From positions 1 through 32,537 of the forward strand of contig JAIRXS010000013.1 in assembly GCA_031268145.1 (NCBI GenBank): DNA of 32,537 bases. The letters run 5' to 3'. Below are positions 19,669 to 28,259 of the stretch, piece after piece (positions within the stretch are counted from its first letter, which is position 1; each line of letters begins with the position of its first letter). Both the position numbers and the translations under genes were made by a program. The notes below the pieces were generated by a model, which worked only from the letters and a program-made list of their open reading frames with translations, did no database searches and had not been told where the DNA came from. Source of the stretch: Candidatus Endomicrobiellum siamense. GTDB taxonomy: Bacteria > Elusimicrobiota > Endomicrobiia > Endomicrobiales > Endomicrobiaceae.

Positions 19669-21456
19669 ATGGTTTGGCAAAAAAAAGATAAGTTTACATA
19701 CGAAACTTTTCTTGCTAAACACAAGGTAATCCTTGTGTTTTTTATATTTTTATTTGTGTGTTTGTCTTTACGTCTTTTTTATTTACAAATTATAAACGGT
19801 AATAAATATAAAAATATTTCATATCAGCAAAGAACTCATAACACTAAAGAGTGCGCCAAAAGAGGGGCCATATATTCAGCGGATAATCAGCTACTTGCAG
19901 AAAGCGAGTATTCTTATGTTGTGGTGTATTATCCTCACCATGGAAACCCAAAACCTTCTGTCCAAATTTTGTCAGAATTAAGTACAGTTTTAAAGAAAGA
20001 AGTTAAACCTTCTTGCAGTGTTTTTTCTAAATATGGAAGGAAAGTTATAGTCCTAGAGAAAAATTTAACCCTTGATGATATATTTAAAATTCAAGAGAAA
20101 AAAAGTAAACTCAAAGGCGTTTCTGTAATAAGAGAACCTAAGCGCATATATCATTTTTCCAAAGAGACTAGCCATGTTGTAGGTTATATAAGTCAAATAC
20201 AAGTAAACGAGATGGAGTCTCTTTCCGAGCTAGGGTATAAATTAGGGGATTATGTTGGTAGAGGTGGAATAGAACAGTACTACGATAAATATCTTCAAGG
20301 CGAAGATGGCGGTTGGCAAAGTGAAGTAAATTCCAGAGGAGATAAAATAGGAATAACAAACTATATTCCTCCTGAGGCAGGCAATACCGTTTACTCTACT
20401 ATAGATTTAAAGCTTCAGCAAGTAGCTTATAACGCTCTAAAGAATAGTGAGACTGGTAAAGGCGCTGTTGTTGTTTTAGATGTGAAAACAGGAGCTGTAA
20501 AAGCTTTAGTTTCATGTCCTGGTTTTAACTCAAATAAGATATTAAATAGGAAAATTGGGAAATATATAAAAGATAATAAGTTACCTTTGTTTAATAGAGC
20601 GTTGCAAGCTTTATATCCACCAGGATCTATATTTAAATTTGTTGCTTTTGCAGCAGCTATAGATTTTTTAAATACTGATCCATACGAATCCATGGAATGT
20701 AAAGGTAAGTTTGAACTTGGCGACAGAGTATATGTTTGCTATCATAAAATTGCGCACGGAACCACGAATTTGATTTCTGCGATGGCAGGCTCATGCAATG
20801 TTTATTTTTATAAATTAAGTTTAAAGTTAGGGATAAAGAACCTAGAAGGATACACAAAAAAGTTTTTATTTGGTCGAAAAACCGACATAGATTTACCAAA
20901 CGAGAAACAAGGTTTTGTTCCAAACCCTGAATGGAAAAAATTAAAATTTAAAATTCCTTGGCTACAGGGAGATACATTAATTTTTACAATAGGGCAAGGA
21001 GCAGTAAATGTAACGCCTTTACAAATGGCTTATATTACGGCAGCTATTGCAAATAAAGGCGTTGTTCATAAACCTTACGTAGTTGATAAGATTTATGATT
21101 TAAAAGGAAATGAAATTTACAGATATAAAGAATTGCCTAATAAAAATGAAATAAAACTTTCTAGTAAAACTTGGGAGCTTTTACATAAGTCTCTTTTAGA
21201 AGTTGTTGAAAAAGGGACAGGAAAAAGGTGTAAAATACAGGGTATCAAAATATCGGGTAAAACAGGTACAGCACAAAACCCTCCTAAAGAGGATCATGCA
21301 TGGTTTATTTCATATGCTCCTTCAGATAACCCAGAGATTGCAATAGCAGTTATTGTTGAACATGGAGGAGGCGGTGGATTGAATGCAGTGCCGATAGCTA
21401 GAAAGATATATGAGACTTATTTTGGCATTAGTTCGAATGTACAAGGGAAACAGTAA
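19669..21456 (+). CDS. mrdA: Penicillin-binding protein 2
   Basis: Transpeptidase motifs SIFK (LYPPGSIFK), SCN (AGSCN), KTGTA; GRGGIEQYYDKYLQG. Confidence 0.95.
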   Translation: MVWQKKDKFTYETFLAKHKVILVFFIFLFVCLSLRLFYLQIINGNKYKNISYQQRTHNTKECAKRGAIYSADNQLLAESEYSYVVVYYPHHGNPKPSVQILSELSTVLKKEVKPSCSVFSKYGRKVIVLEKNLTLDDIFKIQEKKSKLKGVSVIREPKRIYHFSKETSHVVGYISQIQVNEMESLSELGYKLGDYVGRGGIEQYYDKYLQGEDGGWQSEVNSRGDKIGITNYIPPEAGNTVYSTIDLKLQQVAYNALKNSETGKGAVVVLDVKTGAVKALVSCPGFNSNKILNRKIGKYIKDNKLPLFNRALQALYPPGSIFKFVAFAAAIDFLNTDPYESMECKGKFELGDRVYVCYHKIAHGTTNLISAMAGSCNVYFYKLSLKLGIKNLEGYTKKFLFGRKTDIDLPNEKQGFVPNPEWKKLKFKIPWLQGDTLIFTIGQGAVNVTPLQMAYITAAIANKGVVHKPYVVDKIYDLKGNEIYRYKELPNKNEIKLSSKTWELLHKSLLEVVEKGTGKRCKIQGIKISGKTGTAQNPPKEDHAWFISYAPSDNPEIAIAVIVEHGGGGGLNAVPIARKIYETYFGISSNVQGKQ

Positions 21457-21497
21457 GTTTTGTGTCAAAAGTCACTGTTTTTTACCTTTGTTTGCTA

Positions 21498-21527
21498 GCC
21501 TACACGAGCAAAACGAGATGAAAGATC
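21498..21527. repeat. Degenerate REP-like element in mrdA-rodA spacer
   Basis: GCCTACACGAGCAAAACGAGATGAAAGATC resembles CATCCTGCGCGAGCAAAGTGATGTTG at 7721. Confidence 0.4.
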
Positions 21528-21588
21528 AAGTTAATTTGTAATTTTAGATTGCTAAAACATAAATAAATTGGAATATGGAATATAAACA

Positions 21589-22935
21589 ATGATTCAAGAA
21601 AAAAGCTTCTTAAAGCGTTTGGCGTCTGGTATAGATATGTGGCTTATTATGGCAGTTTTCATTTTGCTTTTGATAAGTTTTTGCGCTGTATACTCTGCAG
21701 GCTTTGCCTATAACTTATCTAGTAGATATATTTTTGTACAATCTATTGCCAGTAGTATTGGTTTAGTATTTCTTTTGTTTCTTGCAAGTTTTAATTATCA
21801 ATACTACAAACATTTCAGAAAAACCGTTTATGTTTTATCTTTAATACTATTAATGGCGGTGCTTGTATTTGGTTCTTTCAAAAGAGGCACAAAAGGTTGG
21901 TTTGATTTCGGTTTTATTTCTTTTCAACCTGTAGAGATTGCAAAAATAATGTTTATTTTAGTTCTGGCCGCATTTTTAGATGCTAAAGCAAAATTTTCAA
22001 AGAACTTATCTTTTTTAATTCAAGTATTTGCGATACTTATGGATCATTTAGTTCTTATAATGATGCAACCAGATTTTTCTTCTACACTTTCATATTTCCC
22101 TATTACTTTAGTTTTGCTTTTTGTAGTGGGCGTAAATCCTTTTTATCTTTTTTGTATGGTTATTTTCGGAAGTTTTTCTGTAGGCATCCCTCTTTTAGAT
22201 ACATTTATAAATTTACAGCAAAAGTTTATCCAAGATGGAACGTTTTTATTGAAATTAGCTACATTTTTAAAAAATGATAAAAACATTATTTGTATAATTC
22301 TTTCGGTTTTGATTTTTATTATGAGCGTTTGGCGTCTGTTGTGTAAATTAAAAATAGAGATTCCTATTTTATATCCTATTATTTTATGTTTATCTATAAC
22401 ATTTGGCGCTTTAGCGTCTATCCCTGTAGAAAAATCCTTAAAAGACTATCAAAGAAAAAGGTTAATAGTTTTTTTAAATCCGAATATAGACCCTAGAGGT
22501 GCAGGCTATAATATAATACAATCTAAAATAGCTATAGGTTCAGGAGGAGTTTTTGGCAAAGGTTTAAAAAAAGGTACCCAAACTCAGCTTGGCTTTTTAC
22601 CAGAACAGCATACGGACTTTATATTTTCTGTTGTAGGTGAAGAAGGAGGTTGGGTGATGTCTCAAGTTACGCTTATCCTATATTTTATTTTTATTTGGAG
22701 AGCTTTAATAATAGCAAAAGTATCTCGTGACAGATACGGATCTTTAGTAGCTATTGGAATTGCTACTATGTTTACTTTTTATGTTGTTATAAACATAGGT
22801 ATGGTTATGGGTATGATGCCTGTAACAGGTATGCCTCTTCCTTTACTCTCTTATGGAGGATCTTCGCTTCTTTCTTGTCTGTGTGCTATAGGGATTTTAT
22901 GTTCTATTAGTTTAAGAAAACATATTTATTATTAA
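21589..22935 (+). CDS. rodA: Rod shape-determining protein RodA (SEDS), longer than the E. coli form
   Basis: RLIVFLNPNIDPRGAGYNIIQSKIAIGSGGVFGKG; FLPEQHTDFIFSVVGEEGG; TGMPLPLLSYGGSS. Confidence 0.95.
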   Translation: MIQEKSFLKRLASGIDMWLIMAVFILLLISFCAVYSAGFAYNLSSRYIFVQSIASSIGLVFLLFLASFNYQYYKHFRKTVYVLSLILLMAVLVFGSFKRGTKGWFDFGFISFQPVEIAKIMFILVLAAFLDAKAKFSKNLSFLIQVFAILMDHLVLIMMQPDFSSTLSYFPITLVLLFVVGVNPFYLFCMVIFGSFSVGIPLLDTFINLQQKFIQDGTFLLKLATFLKNDKNIICIILSVLIFIMSVWRLLCKLKIEIPILYPIILCLSITFGALASIPVEKSLKDYQRKRLIVFLNPNIDPRGAGYNIIQSKIAIGSGGVFGKGLKKGTQTQLGFLPEQHTDFIFSVVGEEGGWVMSQVTLILYFIFIWRALIIAKVSRDRYGSLVAIGIATMFTFYVVINIGMVMGMMPVTGMPLPLLSYGGSSLLSCLCAIGILCSISLRKHIYY

Positions 22936-23055
22936 GATTGCTCTATATGTTATGAGGGCATTACATTAAGAACCAATACACAGTCTTGAAAAAAATATAT
23001 AAAATATATAGAATCTTGGTGTAGGGTGGGGTGTAATATTAAAAGGAGATGTAAA

Positions 23056-23262
23056 ATGAAAAAGCTTTCGTTTTTAGCAGTGTTGGCGTTATTTTTGGGT
23101 TTTGGTTTGGTATCTTGCTCGAGCAAGAAATCAGAACCATCTCAAGAGCCAGTGGAAGTAGTTGAAGAAGAAATTGTTGAGGTAGAAACAAGTACACCTG
23201 TAGTTTCGGAAACTCAAATAGAAGCAACAAATGCTACAAATACAAAATCTTCAGTACAGTAA
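23056..23262 (+). CDS. Small predicted lipoprotein, acidic low-complexity tail
   Basis: MKKLSFLAVLALFLGFGLVSCSSKK lipobox (LVSC); RBS AAAGGAG upstream of 23056. Confidence 0.75.
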   Translation: MKKLSFLAVLALFLGFGLVSCSSKKSEPSQEPVEVVEEEIVEVETSTPVVSETQIEATNATNTKSSVQ

Positions 23263-23282
23263 GTGAAAGTTTTAATAATTGT

Positions 23283-23320
23283 TTACAGCTAGGAATCTTC
23301 AAAAAATCTCCTAGCTGTAA
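23283..23320 (+). terminator. Hairpin terminator candidate after the lipoprotein gene
   Basis: Perfect 12-bp stem TTACAGCTAGGA / TCCTAGCTGTAA, then TTGTTT. Confidence 0.6.
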
Positions 23321-23324
23321 TTGT

Positions 23325-23354
23325 TTGACAACTATAAAATTGTTATTATATAAT
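23325..23354 (+). promoter_or_regulatory. Consensus sigma70 promoter of the infC operon
   Basis: TTGACA (23325-23330) - N18 - TATAAT (23349-23354). Confidence 0.8.
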
Positions 23355-23389
23355 TACGATAATAAATGAAATCATGTTTTTATAAAAGA

Positions 23390-23503
23390 AGCCGTCCCGG
23401 CTCACCTTTACCAAACTGTTTACTAAGAAGGGAAAAGGTTATTTTAGATAAATAGTGTTTGTATTATTACGGGGCGGAGAATACTCTGCCCTGATTTTTA
23501 TTA
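23390..23503 (+). promoter_or_regulatory. infC leader with antiterminator/terminator architecture
   Basis: Hairpin AGCCG-TCC-CGGCT (23390-23402); terminator GGGCGGAG-AATA-CTCTGCCC (23472-23491) + TGATTTTTATT; CCGTCCCG (23392-23399) complementary to CGGGGCGG (23470-23477). Confidence 0.7.
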
Positions 23504-23512
23504 AAATTGTTT

Positions 23513-24067
23513 ATGGACTTTTACCTAAAAACAAGAGGAGGAATCGTCGAAAACAAAAAAATTCGTATAAATCAATTTATTAGAGTTCCAGATGTAAGAC
23601 TTATTGGCCACGATGGAACTATGATGGGAATAGTAAAAACAGTGGAAGCTTTATCTAAAGCTCAGGCTTTAGACTTAGATCTTGTTGAAATTTCTCCGCA
23701 GGCAAATCCTCCTGTGTGTAAAATAACTAATTTTTCTAAATTTAAGTATGAGATGGAAAAGAAAAGCAAAGAGGCAAAAAAGAAACAAAAGGTTTCTCAC
23801 CTAAAAGAAGTCAGAATAAGACCTCGCATTTGCGAGCATGATTTGGAAGTAAAGATAAAACATATTAAAAGTTTTATTGAAGATGGAAATAAAGTTCAAA
23901 TTACAGCTATGTTTTCTGGAAGAGAAATGCAGCATAAAGAGTTGGGAATTAAAGTAATAGATAAAATTAAAGAGGCTCTATCTGAAATAGCTGAAACGGA
24001 AGGACGGATTTCTTCCATGGGCACCAGAATGTTTTTATTATTAGCGCCTAAAAAGAAAGTGAAATAA
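23513..24067 (+). CDS. infC: Translation initiation factor IF-3 (start uncertain; possible ATC start at 23543)
   Basis: DVRLIGHDGTMMGIVKTVEAL; DLDLVEISPQANPPVCKI; KEVRIRPRICEHD. Confidence 0.94.
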   Translation: MDFYLKTRGGIVENKKIRINQFIRVPDVRLIGHDGTMMGIVKTVEALSKAQALDLDLVEISPQANPPVCKITNFSKFKYEMEKKSKEAKKKQKVSHLKEVRIRPRICEHDLEVKIKHIKSFIEDGNKVQITAMFSGREMQHKELGIKVIDKIKEALSEIAETEGRISSMGTRMFLLLAPKKKVK

Positions 24068-24118
24068 ATATTAATTTTTCAACGGTATAAAATGCTGTTG
24101 TAAGTAATGGAGAAAGCA

Positions 24119-24319
24119 ATGCCTAAAATGAAAACGCATAGTGGTGCAAAAAAACGTTTTAAAATTACAGGGAAAGGGAAAGCAAAGTATAAAAAACCCG
24201 GTCAAAGACATCTCTTAACAGGGGATTCTGGAAATCAGAACAGAAAATCAAGAAAAGCTGTACTTGTAGCAGACTCAGATATGAAAATTATAAAGAAGTT
24301 TATGCCTTACAGTTTTTAA
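24119..24319 (+). CDS. rpmI: 50S ribosomal protein L35
   Basis: MPKMKTHSGAKKRFKITGKGKAKYKKPGQRHLL. Confidence 0.96.
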   Translation: MPKMKTHSGAKKRFKITGKGKAKYKKPGQRHLLTGDSGNQNRKSRKAVLVADSDMKIIKKFMPYSF

Positions 24320-24350
24320 CGATATTTCTTGGAATCTAAGGAGATTTTAA

Positions 24351-24698
24351 ATGCGTACGAAAAGTGCCGTATATACAAGACAAAGGAAGAAAAAAATATT
24401 TAGATTAGCAAAAGGTTCTTATGCTACAAAGAAAAACCGTTGGAGAATGGTTATTCAGCAGGTAGAAAGAGCTCTTGCATATTCTTATGTAGGAAGGAAA
24501 GACAATAAAGCAAATTTTAGAACTCTTTGGATAGTTCGTCTTAATGCAGCAGTAAGGCAGGAAGGTATTTCATATAACAAGTTTATTTTTGGTCTTAAGA
24601 AAGCTAATATTACTCTAGATAGAAAAATGCTTGCAGACATTGCAGTAAATGACAATGCAGTATTTAAACAGCTAGTGGAAATTGCAAAATCCGCATAA
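24351..24698 (+). CDS. rplT: 50S ribosomal protein L20
   Basis: RQRKKKIFRLAKGSYATKKNRWRMVIQQVERALAYSYVGRKDNK; WIVRLNAAVRQEGISYNKFI. Confidence 0.97.
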   Translation: MRTKSAVYTRQRKKKIFRLAKGSYATKKNRWRMVIQQVERALAYSYVGRKDNKANFRTLWIVRLNAAVRQEGISYNKFIFGLKKANITLDRKMLADIAVNDNAVFKQLVEIAKSA

Positions 24699-24708
24699 AG
24701 ATTAAAGG

Positions 24709-26016
24709 ATGAAATATTCTCCAGCAAAAACGTTAGCTTTGTTTTTTATTATACTTATAGTAGTAGGTGTAGCATTATTGTCCTTGCCTGCTTCTTATAA
24801 TTCTGAAGTGGAATATTCTTTTATTACAAGCTTATTTACGTCTGTTTCTGCTGTTTGCGTTACAGGTCTTTCTGTTGTAAATATTGGAGAGTATTACTCT
24901 AAGTTTGGGCAAATAATTATTTTGTTTTTGGTACAAATTGGTGGACTGGGGTACATGTTTATTTCTACAGTTTTAACATTACTCTTAGGCAAAATTTCGT
25001 TGAAAGATAGACGTATAATGCAAGACATGTTTGAGGTTTCTTCTTTTAATGGATTAAAAAAGCTTTTGTCAAAAGCTGTTTTTTTTGTTTTAGCGATAGA
25101 GTTTTTAGGAGCATTGCTCTTAACAATTAATTTTTTAAAAGATTTTTCTTTTTTTAAATCAGTATACTTAGGTATATTTTACTCAATAATGTCTTTTTGT
25201 AACGCAGGTTTTAGTATTTTTAATGATAGCATGATGTCCTTTTCACAAAACCCTGGGGTTTTGTATATTGTTTCGATTCTTATATTGCTTGGGGGTCTTG
25301 GTTTCTTTGTTATAGTGGACATCTATGACTATTATAAAGAAAAGAGACTTTATCTATCTATACATACTAAAATAGTGCTTTCTATGTCTTTAAGTTTTAC
25401 TGTTTTTGCTTTTACTATGTTTTTGTTTTCCAAATCGGTAGCAGGGCATGGATTTTTTTATTTAATAAATAATTCTTTTTTTGAAGCTGTCAGCTCAAGA
25501 ACAGCAGGATTTTGTAGTATTCCAATAGAGTTGCTTAATGAGTTTACAGAATCTGTAATAATATTTTTTATGTCAATAGGGGCAGCCCCTGGCAGTACTG
25601 CAGGGGGTGTAAAAATTACTACGCTTGCTCTAGTATTTGTTTTTATAAGAAGCGTTCTTACTGGCGATGATGACTATGTTTTGTTTAAAAGACGTATTCC
25701 TTTTGACTTAATAAAAAAAGCATTAGTAATTTTTATTGTGTTTTTTGCTTTAATATTCTTGTTTTCTGCAATTGTCATTTTACACGAAGATAATTTAAAA
25801 CCAATTGCTGTTGTTTTTGAAGTGGTCTCTGCACTTGCTACGGTTGGTATGTCTTTGGGTATTACAGAAGAGTTATCATTAGCGAGTAAAATTTATATTA
25901 TCATTGCAATGTTGGTAGGCAGGGTAGGAATTCTTACTTTGTTTGTGCTCATGTTAGATCCTAGTCATGAAAAGAAAAGGGTAAGATATCCTGAAGGAAG
26001 GATTTTAGTTGGATAA
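24709..26016 (+). CDS. Potassium uptake membrane subunit, TrkH/KtrB family
   Basis: SAVCVTGLSVVNIGEYYSKFGQ; NNSFFEAVSSRTAGFCSI; IGAAPGSTAGGVKITTL. Confidence 0.92.
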   Translation: MKYSPAKTLALFFIILIVVGVALLSLPASYNSEVEYSFITSLFTSVSAVCVTGLSVVNIGEYYSKFGQIIILFLVQIGGLGYMFISTVLTLLLGKISLKDRRIMQDMFEVSSFNGLKKLLSKAVFFVLAIEFLGALLLTINFLKDFSFFKSVYLGIFYSIMSFCNAGFSIFNDSMMSFSQNPGVLYIVSILILLGGLGFFVIVDIYDYYKEKRLYLSIHTKIVLSMSLSFTVFAFTMFLFSKSVAGHGFFYLINNSFFEAVSSRTAGFCSIPIELLNEFTESVIIFFMSIGAAPGSTAGGVKITTLALVFVFIRSVLTGDDDYVLFKRRIPFDLIKKALVIFIVFFALIFLFSAIVILHEDNLKPIAVVFEVVSALATVGMSLGITEELSLASKIYIIIAMLVGRVGILTLFVLMLDPSHEKKRVRYPEGRILVG

Positions 26017-26027
26017 AGAGGCTGCCA

Positions 26028-26726
26028 ATGAAAGGTAAACAATTTGCAGTTATTGGGCTTGGCACTTTCGGTTATAATGTTGCATTAGAATTTGCAAATA
26101 AAGGTATTCAAGTTTTAGCTATAGATGTGAATACAGAAATAGTAGATAGAATAAGTCAGTTTGTTACACAGGCATTAGTTGTAGACGCTACTGATGAAAA
26201 GGCTATGTTAGAAGCAGGTGTTGCAGATTGCGATAGCGTGGTAATATCCATTGGCGAAAGTATAGAGACAAGTATTTTAGCAACATTGATAGTTAAAGAA
26301 TTGGGCGTTAAGGATGTTATTGTTAAATCTGCAAGTGCTTGGCATTCAAAAGTTGCTGCAAAGCTTGGAGCAAGCACAGTGGTATATCCAGAACTTGAAA
26401 TGTCAAAAAAATTTGTAGAAAATATAGTGACACCAAACATTTTAGAACAAATAAAGCTTTCTAAGGATTATAATTTAGCTGAAATAGTTGCCCCAAAATA
26501 TGTTTGGGGCAAAACTATAAAAGACTCAAATATAAGAAATAATTACGGCATAAATATTATTGCTATACGCAAGCATGTTCCAATAATTAACGATGACGGG
26601 CAAAGCGATATAAAAGAGGAAATTAATATGGTCCCTGGTCCATCTGACGAAATAAATCAAAACGATGTGTTGGTTGTTATTGGGTCTGAGGAATCTCTGG
26701 CAAAAATAAAAAAGGATAAAGAATGA
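26028..26726 (+). CDS. Potassium uptake regulatory subunit, TrkA/KtrA family (RCK N and C domains)
   Basis: FAVIGLGTFGYNVALEFANKGIQVLAIDVN Rossmann motif; adjacent to KtrB-like gene. Confidence 0.92.
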   Translation: MKGKQFAVIGLGTFGYNVALEFANKGIQVLAIDVNTEIVDRISQFVTQALVVDATDEKAMLEAGVADCDSVVISIGESIETSILATLIVKELGVKDVIVKSASAWHSKVAAKLGASTVVYPELEMSKKFVENIVTPNILEQIKLSKDYNLAEIVAPKYVWGKTIKDSNIRNNYGINIIAIRKHVPIINDDGQSDIKEEINMVPGPSDEINQNDVLVVIGSEESLAKIKKDKE

Positions 26727-27016
26727 TTACAGAAAACTTAAAAACAAATGCTTCTTTAGAAGCAAGCCACATAGAACTAGGTAAGTTTTATTTTTTAAAC
26801 GATAAATATGATGAAGCAGTTGCAGAATTTAAAAAAGCTATAGAAATAAATCCTTCCAATGCAGAAGCATATTATAATATAGGGCTTATTAAAGAAAGTT
26901 CTAACTTAATATGCGAGGCAAAAGAAATGTATCAAAAAGCTGTGAATATTAATTCTGAATATAAGATAGCAAAAGATAGGCTTGCCAAACTTATTGGTGT
27001 AGAGATAAAAGATTAA
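26723..27016 (+). CDS. TPR-repeat protein
   Basis: ELGKFYFLNDKYDEAVAEFKKAIEINPSNAEAYYNIGLIKESSNLICEAKEMYQKAVNINSEY. Confidence 0.8.
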   Translation: MITENLKTNASLEASHIELGKFYFLNDKYDEAVAEFKKAIEINPSNAEAYYNIGLIKESSNLICEAKEMYQKAVNINSEYKIAKDRLAKLIGVEIKD

Positions 27017-27062
27017 GTTTTATTAAGAAGTATCATTATTATTTTATACTAAAAGGTTTTAT

Positions 27063-28088
27063 ATGAATAATATTAATATTGAAGAAATTGTCAAAGAAGC
27101 AACCCTGCAAATAAAAGATGCTAACTTAGAAAGTATTGAAAATATAAAAGTTAAGTATTTGGGTAAAAATGGTATTTTAACTCAAATATTAAAGTCTCTG
27201 TCAAACTATTCTATAGAAGATAAAAAAAGAATAGGCTCTATTACTAATAAAGCAAAAAACGATATAGAAAATGAAATAGAATTAAAAAAAGAGACATTAA
27301 AAAAAGCAATGTTAGAAGAAAAAATGCAAAAGGAGAAATTGGACTATTCAAGCAATTTTTATTTTCCTTTCCCCAAAGGTAGTTTCCACCCTATAATACA
27401 AGCAATAGAAGATATTAGTAGTGTTTTTAAATCTCTAGGTTTTTCTATTGCGCAGGGTCCAGAAATAGAAACAGAGTGGTATAATTTTGAAGCTCTAAAT
27501 ATTTCTGGAAATCACCCAGCTAGGGACACCCAGGATACTTTTTATCTTGATGGCGCAAAAGAACTTCTCAGAACACACACTTCTCCAGGGCAAATTCATG
27601 TTATGGAAAAACAAAAACCTCCAATAAGAGTGATTGTTCCTGGCAAGGTTTACAGAAATGAAGCTTCAGATGCAACACATTTCTCAACTTTTCATCAGAT
27701 TGAAGGTCTAGCTGTAGATGAAAATATAACTTTTGTTGATTTGAAAGCAGTTTTGTCAGATTTTATACACAAATTTTTTGGACCAAGTGTAGGTATACGT
27801 TTTAGACCTTCGCATTTTCAGTTTACAGAACCTTCATCAGAAGTTGACGTGCAGTGTATTTTTTGTAAAGGCAAAGGATGTAATGTGTGCAAAAATTCAG
27901 GGTGGGTTGAAATATTAGGTTGTGGAATGGTCCATCCAAATGTTTTAAAAGCTGTTAATTATGACAGTGAAAAATACACAGGTTATGCTTTTGGAATAGG
28001 TGTTGAAAGGGTAACAATGTTTAAACATGGCATAGATGACATACGCTTATTTTTTGAAAACGATCTAAGATTTTTAAAGCAATTTTAA
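27063..28088 (+). CDS. pheS: Phenylalanine--tRNA ligase alpha subunit
   Basis: HPARDTQDTFYLDG; LRTHTSPGQIHVM; GKVYRNEASDATHFSTFHQIEGLAVD; GFGIGVERVTMFKHGIDDIRLF-like end. Confidence 0.97.
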   Translation: MNNINIEEIVKEATLQIKDANLESIENIKVKYLGKNGILTQILKSLSNYSIEDKKRIGSITNKAKNDIENEIELKKETLKKAMLEEKMQKEKLDYSSNFYFPFPKGSFHPIIQAIEDISSVFKSLGFSIAQGPEIETEWYNFEALNISGNHPARDTQDTFYLDGAKELLRTHTSPGQIHVMEKQKPPIRVIVPGKVYRNEASDATHFSTFHQIEGLAVDENITFVDLKAVLSDFIHKFFGPSVGIRFRPSHFQFTEPSSEVDVQCIFCKGKGCNVCKNSGWVEILGCGMVHPNVLKAVNYDSEKYTGYAFGIGVERVTMFKHGIDDIRLFFENDLRFLKQF

Positions 28089-28111
28089 CAGATGTTTTTT
28101 TGGAGTTTTAT

Positions 28112-28247
28112 ATGGTAAATTTAAATAATAAAGTTGCTCTTAATACAACCGCAAGATATAGCAAACACCATCTTGTTTTTAGCATCAGAGCAGGCTGCGT
28201 AAGTTACAGGTAAAATTATAAAAGTTTCTGGCGGTCATGCCTTTTAA
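28112..28247 (+). pseudogene. fabG-like (3-oxoacyl-ACP reductase/SDR) remnant with large internal deletion
   Basis: N-terminal MVNLNNKVAL + degenerate TGxxxGIG-like DNA; shifted frame gives LASEQAA*VTGKIIKVSGGHAF* as in FabG C-termini. Confidence 0.75.
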
Positions 28248-28259
28248 AAAGGATAAAAA

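Noticed and set aside
25589-25613. GC-rich hairpin CCCCTG...CAGGGG in the ktrB-like CDS
   Set aside because: Encodes the conserved APGSTAGG motif; likely a by-product of coding constraint
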